Notes: generated from the sequence alone by a model not told the origin. A stretch of 64,000 bases of DNA from Buxus sempervirens (GCA_947561395.2 OX387193.1:15872001-15936000), one strand, 5' to 3'; positions 22,202 through 34,164 are shown, counted from the first letter of the stretch. Translations and numbers: made by a program.

Positions 22202-22441
22202 CTAGTATGGTGCATGTGTAGTATTGTATGTGTGTAAGAAGTTAAAAGACAGAGAGAATGTGGAAGGGAATAATTGCAAAATTGATTGTAAGTTTTCGAT
22301 AAAATTGAGCCAATTTTGACCATTTTATCCTTTTATTAACAAAACTTCTTAGTAGTGTGTAAGGGTTGTTTTGAAAAGCTATACATTTTGTTTGGCAAGC
22401 TTCCCAAGGGGCCTTCTCGCGTTAAATATAGAATATATAGA
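22202..22441 (-). mobile_element. Short non-autonomous Helitron, family H1
   Basis: Read on the minus strand, it starts TCTATATATTCTATATTT, followed by GCGAGAAGGCCCCTTGGGAA, and ends CAATACTACACATGCACC then CTAG. It is bounded by A and T. The same start and end words occur at 34340-34593 and 63177-63400. It is 240 bp with no open frame. Confidence 0.75.
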
Positions 22442-23569
22442 TGATAAAATTTGAACCAAATGCTGTACCAGGCTCCAAAATCCGACCACAATGCACAACA
22501 AAGGCTCCCTTGGTCTTTTTCACATTATTGGTTAGGGCAAGGTTTTAAATCTCCGTACGGTCCTGAACCAACACAATCAAAAATCGATCAGTACTAGCCA
22601 ATACCGATATGAATAGTACCAAGTTTTTAAAGCTTAGGTAAAGAAGAATAAAAACAAAGGTAAGATCCAAGCAATCCTCCTTACAATTACAAAGATAGAG
22701 ATAGACAATGTAGAATAGGGGTAAGGTCTTTATATGAGGAAGAAGAAAAAGATAAAAGAGAAGGAAAACAAAGATGAGTTCATCTCGACTTACCCAGTTT
22801 AAATGCTAAAAGCCTGGTCTCGCTTTGGTTTATTAGGCCCCATCTTACCTTTATCCGGTTTCTTTGGTCTAACCCAGTCAAAACAATGGCCACTGTGGCT
22901 TACAGGTTCCTGATGGATTAGGGTTGATTACCCAAACCCGAATTTAGAACCAATTGATTAATTGAACCAAATTCAAAAGGCAAATCGTAAATCCAACCCA
23001 ATCCGATTTGCATTCTCCATTTGATTTCGCGGAGCAAAAGATAAATTAAATATCATATATGGAATGCAATTAAAAAAAGAACACCCATACAAGTCTACTC
23101 TGATTATGTGAGAAGCTTTTGTCAACAATTTAATGACTTTTTAGGAGAAACTATTATGGTGTGGTATGATTTTGTTAACTATATTATTTTTCTCCTCTCC
23201 TGTTTACTCGGAATTTTGACCAAATCCTAACAAACTAAAAACAACAAAATGAAATTCTCATCCATTAAATTACTATGAAGATATTCATTTGTGCTTAGAA
23301 ACAACCATCACATAAGATTCACAAAAAGATCAGGCTCAGAGAAAAGGAAGAATGAATAAATTTGGACAGAATAGTCAAAATCAACTGGTACAGATGATAG
23401 AAACCATGACTAATCCAAAAGATGAATCATCTACCTTTTTAACCATGCTAGAAATATCCATTTCTAGGGACCTACTTGATAGGGATCATTCATTTTTCCC
23501 TCTCATAGAGATGATGAAAACAACAATACATGTGATTTTACTAACCAAAATTAAATTCTTCTGCACAAG
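22442..23569. other. Non-coding stretch
   Basis: Unassigned. The upstream exons expected for the beta-amylase fragment that follows were not recognised. Confidence 0.4.
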
Positions 23570-24535
23570 AGTCCAAGTTGGGATAGGACCTTATGGGGAG
23601 CTGAGGTATCCATCTAATCCAGAAAGCAATGGAACAAGTAGATTTATGGAATTGGTGAATTCCAGTTATATGACAAGGTAAGCGTTTCAGAGCAAAAACT
23701 GCTCTTCTTCAATTACTCTTTCCTACCCACCAACTTCAAACAATAAATTGATATGAGCCACCTATCAGATTATTCTAACCCACGAAAATCATTAACTGAC
23801 ATATATGGGTTAGATGGAGCATTCAAAGATGAAAAAATTCACATTTGGCTGATTTTATTTTATGCTCTTTTATTTTAACAAGATGTGTATGAACAACAGT
23901 ATATGAGAATAATGGGGGAAGAAGTGGACCCCATGATTCAGGCCGCCGGTACAATCAATTCAATGAGTACACCGGTTCTTTTGGAGTGAAGGAACATGTA
24001 ACTCTGAGTAATGTCATTCCTTTTTAGAATGGTACTCGGTAAAGCTACTAGACCAAGGTGACAACATCCTAGCAGCATCAAAGGACATATTCCTAGACTC
24101 TGGTGCTAAACAATGTGGGAAGGTCAATGGAACTCATTGGCATTAGAATACCAGGTCACACACAGCTGAATTAACAGCTGAATGATGTCAATATGTTTAT
24201 CTGCCAATAGTACACATGTTCATCAAGAGGGTGTTGTGTTTAACTTCGTATATATGGACATGAGAGATGGAGAACAGCCAGAGCAAGTAAATTGCTCACC
24301 TGAAGGTTTGGTTCGTCAAGTGAAGATGCAACTAAGGCTGCAGAGATAGATATTGCCGGAGAGAATGCACTGGAAAAGAGTGGATACTCCATGTCCTAGC
24401 AACAAATAGGTCAGATTCAGTGAATAGGCTGATTTCATTCGCTTACCTGAGAATGAAAAATAGGTTATTTGAAGGGGAAAACTGGTGGAATTTGGGTAGC
24501 ATTTATGAAAAGCATGTCAGACAGCAGCTAGAACA
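23570..24535 (+). pseudogene. BAM: Beta-amylase pseudogene, unprocessed fragment
   Basis: Beta-amylase releases maltose from starch ends. Three stretches match the family in order. 23570-23677 gives VQVGIGPYGELRYPSNPES and then, in a shifted frame, GIGEFQLYDK, ending at a GTAAGC donor. About 23930-23970 gives GRSGPHDSG. 24015-24530 gives [35 protein letters not shown] and [15 protein letters not shown], in changing frames. The intron between the first two stretches survives, so this came from genomic DNA, not from an mRNA copy. In-frame stops follow HWH and recur after AELTAE, and there are several frameshifts. The N-terminal half with the first catalytic glutamate is missing. It cannot make an enzyme. 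Confidence 0.85.
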
Positions 24536-26720
24536 TCATATTCCCTGCGTTTGACTCCATTCAGTCAAACCTTTACATTGGTTTTATCAATGACTAGAAT
24601 GTGAAGACAAAAGAGGCAGCCCTTGTATAAAAGAAAAATTTAAAATCCATGTATGCATTTAGGATTTGCATAGTTTTGGTATTTCAAGAAGGAGAGATGG
24701 AAAATGAGGAAAGGAGCAAAAATTAATAAATAAATAAAAAGGTATACTTAAACTATGATTTTAATAACATTTATGTAACATTAGTCAAAATAAAAACAGA
24801 AACAATAAGCTGGACCGTTGTTTCATTTCCAATGAAGAGCTCATGTACGCCAAAAATAATCCAATCACACGATTTTAGCCATTTGCTTTCACCCAAATTT
24901 CTTTGGGATATGAGAAACTTCAGTTTTGAAAGAATACTATTATCAGATAATTAAAAATTAGTCAATTACACCAAAAGTTTTTATTGAAGCTCTCATACAC
25001 AGGACTCTAGTTAGTGAGTTCTGATCTAAATATTGTATTATTAAGCCTTAGATCTAGACAATACGCAAGAAGATTTTCAAGAAAATAGGTCAAACAATGG
25101 AAATAATGAATTTAAACACAACATATATTGTATTTTGGTTGGTGGGTGTAGGGTGGGGGGGATTGAATTTCATGAAAGAGTAAATCCTTGTAAAGACGTG
25201 TCAGCTGTTGAAACAATCCTCATCAGAAGCCAACAGTATATTCAACAACAATATCTGAATAACAGAGTTCTTTTGCTTCTAGAAACATCAAATCTGAACA
25301 CCATCATTTCTCTTAACAATAAAAGCATGACTTCCAGTACATGAAGCAAGAGAAACTGAGGCACGTGTATGCAGATGCTCTAAGGAATAAAATAACCAGC
25401 TCTTTCTCCTAAGGTAATGCTCCATTCTTTCAAGTGCAAATGCAGATGTTAGAATATTTCATAAAAGAACCTGATGTTTTGACTGTGTGCATCAATACAG
25501 ACACCTAAAAAGCAGTTATGGGCCTCAAGCTTGAACTAGTTCCCATCTTCTACATCTGTAACAGAGGCTCTGCTCTGCTTAGCTACACCTTACAGCAATG
25601 AGACTCCTGGGAAACACAGATATCACTGAAAAGAGTTTATGCCACATGGACACATTGACTTTGACAACCACAGATAGAATAGTTTTTTCAACAAAAAAAA
25701 TCATCTAACATGATGAACATAACGAATTTAGTCTAGGTATGGAATTTTTTGGAATTACTCTGGATAGACCCTAAGGGCAGAAACCACTGCTGAATGGTGC
25801 CTCACTTAGCCAATTCTTTCATTAGTAAACCAAACAGCAAGACAGGCTTTACGGATACTGATCTCTCAAATTGTTTCATGAGCCAGAATTAAAGAATATG
25901 GTGGTTCAGTATAAGAATCAAAAAAATTAGAAGGCTTGAGAACTTCAAAGTGGAGAAAAATCAGATAGCAAACTCTACATGGCCCTCTACTAGAAGTATA
26001 TCTTGAGTTTCATTGTGTGATGCATGAATTATAGACTCCCAGTAGATAAGACACTAAAGCAGTCCTGCTGGCAATGAAGAGTCAAGAGACTTGATTGGTT
26101 GTAACTGGACCTTGCTCCCAGGAGGGAAGATCATTACTCCACCAAGGGACAGTCTTCAATTTGTATTCATAATAGATATCCTGGTAACCTTTTTCCAAAA
26201 TGTCCTATTTTTAGATGGCTCACTTTTTACCCCGAAAGGAATTTCTTCTACAAGTAGCTACCCTCAAATCTCATGTCTTGCTGCATGACAGATACAACAC
26301 AGGCAAATTTTTTGTTGAAGTGTGCTAGTCAATACCATAATCTTTTTATTATTACATTAAAATAAGCATAAATGACTAAAGTGACATCACAATAGTTATT
26401 ACATTATTCCCTACCACCCTTAAAGGTATAGAGCATGTACAAACCATATGCAGCCTGGAATATACAACAAATTGCCTCCTACTAAGAAGTTAGTAAATAT
26501 AAAACCTAACTAATTTACTAACATAGGGCATGTGGGTCCCACTAGGTCTCACAATTAGTAATTTAGCAAGATTTTTTTTTTTTATGCTTTTAGATTTAAT
26601 TTATTTGAGTTGTATTAGGCCTTTAAGTTGTTTCAAGGATAGAGTTTGATTATTGTAGGATTGGCATATGTTAAAGTTCTAATTTTACAAGGTTTATACA
26701 TTGTTTTTTTCTATTTTTTT
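24536..26720. other. Non-coding stretch after the beta-amylase pseudogene
   Basis: No domain, repeat terminus or splice-supported exon was recognised. It may hold decayed 3' parts of the same gene. Confidence 0.4.
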
Positions 26721-26742
26721 ATTAAGAAGTCAATATGGAGGG

Positions 26743-26909
26743 CGGGCCTTGGCAATGGTAAGGTTGCTCCATTGCGGCCTTAAGGTCGCGGGTTCAAGTC
26801 ACAGAAACAACCTCCCTGCCTATGAGGGTAAGGTTGCGTACATTAGACCCCCTCCGCAGACCTCGCACAGTGGCGGGAGCCTCGTGCACTGGGCTAGCCC
26901 TTTTTTTTC
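26743..26909 (+). mobile_element. Au-type SINE
   Basis: The tRNA-like head starts CGGGCCTTGGC and holds a B-box (GGTTCAAGTC). It is followed by the diagnostic Au body words GGTAAGGTTGCGTACATTAGA, CCTCGCACAGTGGCGGGAGC-like and GTGCACTGGGCTAGCCC, then a T run. A 22-bp target duplication with one mismatch flanks it (26721-26742 and 26910-26931, starting ATTAAGAAGTCAATATG). This is a full-length, fairly young copy. Au SINEs are known across angiosperms. Confidence 0.93.
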
Positions 26910-26931
26910 ATTAAGAAGTCAATATGAAGGG

Positions 26932-27430
26932 AATAAAGGATCCACACAAATTTAGAATTGAATAATATTTTAAAAAATCCTTTTTGCCTTTTCCTTCCTC
27001 GTGGAATCAAGGTTTCCATTGAGTTATAAATGGTGATTTTCTTCCCCCTTCTCCTTCCATGTTTTCACTGTGCTATTTGATATCATATCCAATCCCTAAA
27101 ACTGCTGAAAGACCAAATTCAACTTAAACAAAGTAAATCTGAAAAATAAAAAATGTAACTCCTATTAAATCACTACTTGTGAGACCTAATAAGGCCCCAC
27201 TTGTGTTACATCAATTCCCTCTACTAGAAGAAAACTCAACTTTGTGTTAGGCCATATTATGCTCCTATGAATCTGGTGAATGGTACTCAAACACATCTTG
27301 CACATTAAATGTCTTCAAAATTGTCATTTTATCAAGAAGATCAACAACATAGGCTTTATTATTAATCTTTAGCGAAATCCCTTATGTTCCAACCTTCTTT
27401 TCTTTAACTTGTATTTTCCAATTGGAAAAT
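26932..27430. other. Non-coding stretch
   Basis: AT-rich. Nothing recognised. Confidence 0.4.
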
Positions 27431-27439
27431 GTTCCTTCC

Positions 27440-28040
27440 TTAGATGAATCATCACTTGGTCACCTTCCTAGAAAATGCTCAGACAATGATGCTTATCGGG
27501 TGGTTCTTTATATTAAATATTAGATTCTTCAGTTTCTTTTTGTCATTGCTACGTTTCCGACCCTGTCATCTGTACCAACACCAATTTCTGGTAATTTCGG
27601 TAATAGAACGAAGTCCAGTGTATGCTTTGAAATGCGCCAACAGACAATATCAAAAGGTGATTTCTGGTAGATCCATTAACATTACAGTTGTGATAAAATT
27701 CAGCTTGAGTGAGAAAGAAATCCCATTGCTTAAGCTTACTTGCTCAAGCTTGTCACTATACAGACGTCTTATAATATATCCAAATGTCCTGTTCATTACT
27801 TGTGTTTGACCATCAATTTGTGGATAACATGTACTATAGCAGCTAAAGTCTTCTTGCAAGGATGTGTCAAACATCCTCCATAAAGTCTTCTTGCTAAGCT
27901 GCTTCTATAGTTTCACTCCCCTTCAGGTATCTAGGGTTGCCTCTAGTGCCAATCTTAGAAGGATTGAATTTTGGACGACTGTGTTAGCAAAGGTGGAGCA
28001 GAGATTAGCTCATTAGAAAGAGGCATTTGTCTCTTTTAGG
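27440..28040 (-). mobile_element. Ty3/gypsy retrotransposon fossil, integrase-region fragment
   Basis: On the minus strand, words around YPQIDGQTQVMNRT match the conserved YHPQTDGQTE segment of gypsy integrases. Only this small internal piece remains. It is broken and lacks LTRs, and it looks old. Confidence 0.7.
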
Positions 28041-28204
28041 TTGAATTACTCTTATCCAGCCTTCTTTGTGTAATATTCCGGTCATTTTTTCTTTTTCTTT
28101 TTTTTCTTTTATGAATTGCACCAAAAATTATATTATAAAGAAAATAGGGAAGATACATGGGATGCAAAGACTCACGATTAACCATGACTGCTCTATCTAC
28201 ACCA

Positions 28205-29335
28205 ATCTACTTCGTCTCCCTCTTTATGGTCCCCACTTGTGTCTCTATGTGTATTGAGAGATTTCAACGTGATTTTATTTGGGAAGGGTCTGGTGCAAAC
28301 TAGGACCATCTGGTATAGTGGGAGGAGGTTTAAGGATAAAAGTAAAGGGACACTGCATTTGGGTAATATTATGACTCATACTTTAGCACTTCTATGCAAG
28401 TGGTTCTGGTGCTTTATCACGGAGAGGGAAGGTTTGTGGAGGAAAGTAATAGCTAGCAAATATGTGCTTCATAGAAACAGTTGCAACATCAAACTTAAGG
28501 TCAAAATGACTCAAACGAGCCTTGGATTTCCTCTTTGTTTCCACCTTTTTTCCCTTTCACCAGATTCTGGATTGGTAATGGGATTTCCATTGCCTTTTGG
28601 TTGAATCATTGGTGGAAGGAATGTCCCCTCCACCTATCATTTCCTCAACGTTTTATCATTTCTTAAATCTGCTTCTGTCACAAATATTTTGACTTGGCCT
28701 AAATCAGGCTTAAACTATAATTCTCAGTTCATGAGAGATCTAAGGCCGCTGATCTTCTGGAACTCAGTTCCTTACTCCCTCTTCTTAACAATGTTGTTAT
28801 TGTGCCTAACATCCTTGACACTTGGGTGCTGACTCCTGAATCTCGGGATTGTTTCACTTCTAAATCCTTCATTTCTTACTTTTGTATGGACAAAGAGGAC
28901 CCTCTTGCCCATTTTTCACTCCTTAATATTTGGAAGTCTAATGTCCCACCTCATGTCAAAGCTTTCACTTGGTCTGCGTTGCTTTACAAAATTAGTATTT
29001 GTGACATGATTCAAAGCAGAATGCCTATTGCAGAGTTGTCTCCTGAAAAAAATGTGTGGTGCATCATTAGCAGGTGGAGTCAGTGGATCAGCTCTTTATG
29101 CAATTTGAATTCTCATACAGATTATGGATGGCATTTTTTCAGTTGATCGTATGTCTTGCTGAGTGCTTGCTACCTTAATTGATATTTGAGCAGTGGAAAT
29201 TTACATATATCCAGAAGAAAGGGAGGCTTCTACATTATCCTGCCCCCCTATGCTTTCAATTTGTAAATATGGAAAGAGAGGAATACAAGAAAATTTTTAG
29301 GGAACTTCATCTTGTTGGGAAGAGATCATCGAATC
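28205..29335 (+). mobile_element. L1-type LINE fragment, 3' part of ORF2
   Basis: Matches the end of plant L1 reverse transcriptases and the following zf-RVT region. FMVPTCVSMCIERFQRDF and GNIMTHTLALLCKW are followed by LWRKVIASKY. Then comes a zf-RVT block with IWKSNVPPHVKAFTW. Several frameshifts and stops separate these pieces. The catalytic RT core is absent. This older copy was later hit by the LINE at 29354-30009. Confidence 0.8.
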
Positions 29336-29353
29336 AATAAGGGTGTTGAGTAC

Positions 29354-30009
29354 GGTGGGATTTTTTATGCTTAAAGTGAAGTTTTTTGCATGGACTGCCT
29401 TCCTGAATAAGATTAATACCTTAGACAACCTTCAGCATCGTAAAAAATTTTGGGCTTTGTCATTGCATGTTTGCATAAATTTGCTTGAAGGCTGGGGATT
29501 CAATGGATCATTCATTACTGCATTGTGAATTTGTGGTCAATTGGAGGAGATTGATGCTGTTGTCTGGAATACAGTGGGTTTTCCCTAGATCTCTTGATGA
29601 GTTGGCACACCAATGGCGTTTCACACATATGTCAAAGAGAGGAAGAAGCCTTTACTCAGAAGCTTTCTTTGCTACCATGTGGCTAGTGTGGATGAACTGC
29701 AATAGAAGGATTTTTGAAGACACCTACAGCAGTTGAGAGTTATTCTGGAAAAAGTTATGGCCCTTGCAGCTTTTTGGTATCAATTTCTTTTCAATGGTGT
29801 GAATATGTAGTGGGGGACATTGTAAGAAATTGGGAGTGCTTATAACTTAGAGTGGTGAGCATGTGGAATAAGTTTTTGTGAGTGGTTAGATGGTGCTTTT
29901 TCTGGTGGACGCATCCCATTTCTCATGGGATGTGTTTCCATTTCTGTAAACTGATTTTGGACTTATTTTCTAATATACTTCTCTCATAACTGATCAAAAT
30001 AACTTAATA
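29354..30009 (+). mobile_element. 5'-truncated L1 LINE with 18-bp target duplication
   Basis: The direct repeat AATAAGGGTGTTGAGTAC flanks it perfectly (29336-29353 and 30010-30027). The insert encodes only the zf-RVT end and tail of ORF2 (KVKFFAWTAFLNKINTLD, HSLLHCEFVVNWRRL, MWLVWMNCNRRIF), followed by an approximately 270-bp 3' region with an A-rich end. Strong 5' truncation and a long duplication are normal for target-primed reverse transcription. Confidence 0.88.
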
Positions 30010-30027
30010 AATAAGGGTGTTGAGTAC

Positions 30028-31866
30028 ATCTTGGATGGTTATTGTACCAGAGTTTGAAGGGTTCACTATCACAGATTATTTTATGTAATTGGAAAGCAGT
30101 AGTTAGTAGCGAGATCTTTGGTAGATGGTTTGAATACCTCATTCAACCATATAAACATGTTTGCCATTTCCCTAGTGCTTGCAGTTTAGGATGGGCACAT
30201 GAGGTAGCTCTAGCTCTTTTCCTGTATTTTGGGGTAAGAAGTTTCTGGATTTAGGTTCTAATCTGTGTCTTGGTTATGTTTGTCTTTGTACTCTTTCAGA
30301 TTTTAGTATCAATTACGGTGCTTTTCAACAAAAGAAGAAAGGAGAACAAACAAAAAGTGAAATGGGAGAGGAAAACAAAAAGTGAAATAGAAGTCCCTCT
30401 CCCTTATAACACTTTTAATTTAAAAGAAAATGCCACTCATGGGATGAAACTGATTAACCATTTGTCATTATCAAGGTTCAGAATACTCTTATATCATGGC
30501 AAATCTATCAATTCTACGGATTGATTAGTCTTTAAAAATAATTTATTTGTATTTTACTATAAAAATAAAGGACCATAGCCAATAAAGAGCCAGTCAAAGC
30601 AAAGGTCCTAGGAAGGATGAACAGGCAAGAAATACTTTCACCATAAAGTCAAGTGACAGTCCCTTTTATTTTGTTATAAAAACTACACACCCCCCCTCCA
30701 AAAAAAAAAACAAATAATAATACTTTCCCAAAATAGAAACAAAAAAATTATGATTAATTTCTATAGGATAGGATTGATAAATTATAATAATGATAACCCA
30801 TAACTGACCTATCAAACCTATGGACATCTCACATTGCTATGAAAAACATTTTTAAAAATATCATATTTTTTTATATGAATTATATGAGATATTTCAGCTT
30901 TTAGTGCTGTTTCATACATACTTTTATAACAAAATTTGGCTCAACATCACACTTAGAAACATATTATGGTTTAATTTTTCATAGAATTACATGCATGCAA
31001 TGGTCTGTTTGCACATTTCATATACCATATGAGTGGCTATATGATACCCCATGCATGTTATATAGTCTTTTTTTTTCCTTTTTTTTTTCCTTGTTGGAGT
31101 TTATCTTTGTATCTATATGATTCTTGTTTAAAATTTCTAAGGCTTACCTGGATAACATGCTGAGGGAGTCTACAATACAGGTATACTTTTCTGCAAAATA
31201 AAGCTTTTGAATAGCAAGATTTTGAAAGAGTGGTACCCATAGGAAACACATTCCCATTCACTCCTAAAACATATAAAAGTGGTAGCCCTTAAGTTCCTAA
31301 AAAAAATTAGGGAAATGCTGATTATTTCTTGTGGTCTCTGATTTTATACCAAAAAATACCCATGTAATTGTCATTTTTTTTCACCAAACCTGCATGATTT
31401 AATTCTTAATTCTTGCAACATCCGAATACCTTGGACTTTTTTTTTTCTTTTGAAAATCATTTAACCTCACTTTACCTGCATATTACTTTCCAGCATTTAT
31501 TGGCATCAAATAGAGCCATAAAAGACCCAAATGAAAAGGCAAATTGCCAAATTAGCTCCTGGTAAATGTCCATACGGATATAAGAAAACTTTCTAAGTAG
31601 TATCCACATCATTATCCACCAACAATTCGGTAAAATAACTATCATTTACAAGAACGCTTGAAAGTTATAATGCTACAAGGGCTTCCACAAACTACATTTC
31701 CTTTTACGGCCAAAATACCAGTTGGCCTTAATCCAAGAACTAAGTTCAGACCGCAGATAACTGGAATGCAATCTCCCTTACCAAATGCCGAACATCTAAT
31801 TGAAGTCAGAATTTATGGAACATAATCTACCACCACCACATCGAAAGTCCCAGAGAAGCTTACCTG
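30028..31866. other. Non-coding stretch
   Basis: Right flank of the LINE insertion, then AT-rich DNA. The end may include the 3' UTR and a 3' UTR intron of the small minus-strand gene: CAG then GTAAGC reads on the minus strand at 31867-31861. Confidence 0.4.
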
Positions 31867-31884
31867 TGCCATACAGAAAGCGAT

Positions 31885-32184
31885 TCAGGTATCACGAGGC
31901 CCGTTGGAGTTCGAATTACCGCGCCGGAGATCTTCGATCAACTCACTGAGCTCTTTCCGAGCAGATTCCCTCCCAAACATAAATCCGTACCTAAGAAATT
32001 CGAGTTAAATTTGGATCAGAAATTAATAACAAACAGAAACCCTATCACTGACAAGAGCAAAAGCTCAATCCAGACAACAAGAGGAGATGGACTAGAAATA
32101 GAAATAAAAAATGTACCAGAAGGAAACTGCAGAGAAAACTCCCGCCGTAGCAACTGTTTGAAGGAGAGTGAACGCTTTCTCCAT
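31885..32184 (-). CDS. Small 57-residue membrane-type protein, two exons
   Basis: Coding exon 1 is 32184-32117 and exon 2 is 31990-31885. The intron has a GTACAT donor at 32116 and a CTTAG acceptor at 31991. The joined frame gives 57 residues. It opens MEKAFTLLQTVATAGVFSAV, runs through one hydrophobic segment (residues 6-28) and into WYGFMFGRESARKEL, then ends in a charged helix, ELIEDLRRGN, and a short polar tail. The splice restores an uninterrupted WYGFMFG motif, which argues that the gene is real. From memory, similar short proteins occur across land plants without known function. I cannot confirm this here. A probable acceptor at 32298 (TTTTGCAG) suggests a 5' UTR intron. The hAT MITE at 32413-33076 would lie in it or in the promoter. 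Confidence 0.68.
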
Positions 32185-32412
32185 CAAATAGTCGGGGCAG
32201 TTGCAGGGAACTGAGCACAGTGGAGGAGTAGCTAAATTAAATTTGAACTCTGAAGAAATGCCCAAAAGCAACGCGTTGCACGGACAAGTTACAACCTGCA
32301 AAAGGAACACTTAAGAGTGGATTTTGGTTTCGCACGCGTTACAGATGGCAGAAGAATGGCACGCACTAAGCGCGTAGCAAAATAATTATATGTTTAAGAG
32401 AACTAGCAGCAG

Positions 32413-33076
32413 TAGAGGTGGCAATGGGTCGGGTTGATGCATGGGGTTAACAAGCCAAGGCTCAACCCGAACCCGCCCGTTTAATAAACGGGTTGGAATA
32501 TCCCAATCCTAATCCAACCCGCCAACCCGTTTAAATAATTTAAATTACTATTAAAAATTTTAATTCATTCTAATATCAAAGTCTATACAAATTCTATTTT
32601 TAATTCATTTTAATATTAAATGACACCTAACAAGCATAATAACACAACAATCATTAAGATATAACTAAAATAACATGAAGAAAAGAACTAAAACATACTA
32701 ATAAAGTTTTAAAAGACTTTGCTTGTGATCAATGCGTCAATTTATATTAGTAGAAGCTAAGAAATTTGAAATATTTATACATAAAAAGTCTTTCTTCATT
32801 TTATCATTTGTCATTATATATTAAAAGAAGAAAGATTGAATAGCCACAACTATTGTTAATATAATTTTCTAAGCTTTTATTACACAAAAAAATAAATGGG
32901 TTGTAATCGGGTCATTTCGGGTTGAGGGGTCAAACCCTAACCCAACCCGTTTATAATCGGGTTGAGAATTCATAACCCTAACCCAACCCGTTTGTTGAAA
33001 CAATCAACCCTGACCCGCCTAAGACTGGGCGGGTTTGGGCGGGTTGGCGGGTCACGGGTTACAATTGCCACCTCTA
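32413..33076. mobile_element. Non-autonomous hAT element, AACCCG subterminal type
   Basis: Terminal inverted repeats TAGAGGTGGCAA and TTGCCACCTCTA are perfect over 12 bp. They are flanked by the perfect 8-bp duplication AGCAGCAG (32405-32412 and 33077-33084). Both ends carry dense CAACCCG / CGGGTTG words. It is 664 bp and AT-rich inside, with no coding capacity. Confidence 0.95.
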
Positions 33077-33653
33077 AGCAGCAGTATATTCATGCAAATT
33101 CTTTATTTTGGGGAATCTGGTTCACTTTCCTATTATATGGATTGTCTTCTTAGCAAATCACTACATCAGATTCCCTAATTTTTTTTTCCTAAATCATTAA
33201 AATATTAAATTTTTTTTAAAAAAATATTTTTTTAAAGAACGAAACCACTATTATGATAAACTGCAATGAATTCAAGTATTCAAGTTACTCAAATCCCGTA
33301 TTGAAATTTGACCAATATTATGATAAACTGCAATGAATCCTGAACAAATAACACAAACGAAGCGTGCCTCTATCCCTCAAGAACCAGAAATTTCTTAGAT
33401 TTCACCACTTCAATAATCACAAATAATCACACTGAAGATCAAAGCTTTTGAGAAACAGCAATCAACCAACAAATCTTTCCGCAACTTCAATTAGATGCAA
33501 GAGTCCTTAAATATATTTCAGATTTTTCCATTAGAAAATATGAAAATTGTCGACAGATTTGAAAGGAGGAAAGAACGAAACCAGATTTTATAATTTGAAT
33601 TTAATCTGAGTGAATGAATGCACTAATTAGGATGTTAAGAGATCTGTCGCACC

Positions 33654-34150
33654 TTTCTCTGCAGCAATTTGGACTCTTCGGTAGTCCTAGATTTCCGGTT
33701 CTACAACAACAATTGAAAACTCTGACATTTCAGAATTCTTGCTTTTGCCCATAACTCAAACATCAAAACAAGCAGCACTTCCAAAGAAAAATCATTACAA
33801 GGGAAAGCCGAAATGGCATGCGAGTAAAAGTTAAGAACCTCTGTGGTCTCTCCCTCTCGCAAGCTACAGTTTGGTGCCTCTGAACTCTGAAGCACGGCAA
33901 TGTTATCCCTTCCCTTGCCCGTTTCCTCACTGAAGAGACGAAGACAAGCACATCTGTTCTTTTTCCAGAAAAAGTGGAAGGCAAAATCGAGGCAGGGAGA
34001 GAGAGGGGTGGGCTTACCGTTGAAGAGCTTTGTTCTTCTCGTTCTTCTCTTTCGCAAGGTTCATGTTTCTCTTTCACAAGCCAAGCATCGTTCCACAGGG
34101 GTTTTTTTTTTCTTTTTTCTCCTTTGAAGAGTTGCACAAATCGCGGGATC
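33654..34150 (-). other. Possible 5' exons of the small minus-strand gene
   Basis: A transcript-like GC-richer block at 33839-34150 ends (minus strand) in CAGAG then GTTCTT. A short piece at about 33692-33657 is bounded by TTGTAG and AAAG then GTGCGA. These are plausible splice sites for untranslated exons leading to the acceptor at 32298. No protein domain is seen in the long frames here. This is a guess that RNA reads would settle. Confidence 0.3.
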
Positions 34151-34164
34151 CATGTTCAGGGAGT

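Noticed and set aside
26743-26830. Possible tRNA gene
   Set aside because: The A/B-box-like sequence belongs to the Au SINE head. No cloverleaf could be drawn, and no other tRNA was seen in the window.
33763-34137. A 124-residue minus-strand open frame
   Set aside because: Charged, low-complexity and without homology that I recognise. Better explained as a transcript leader.
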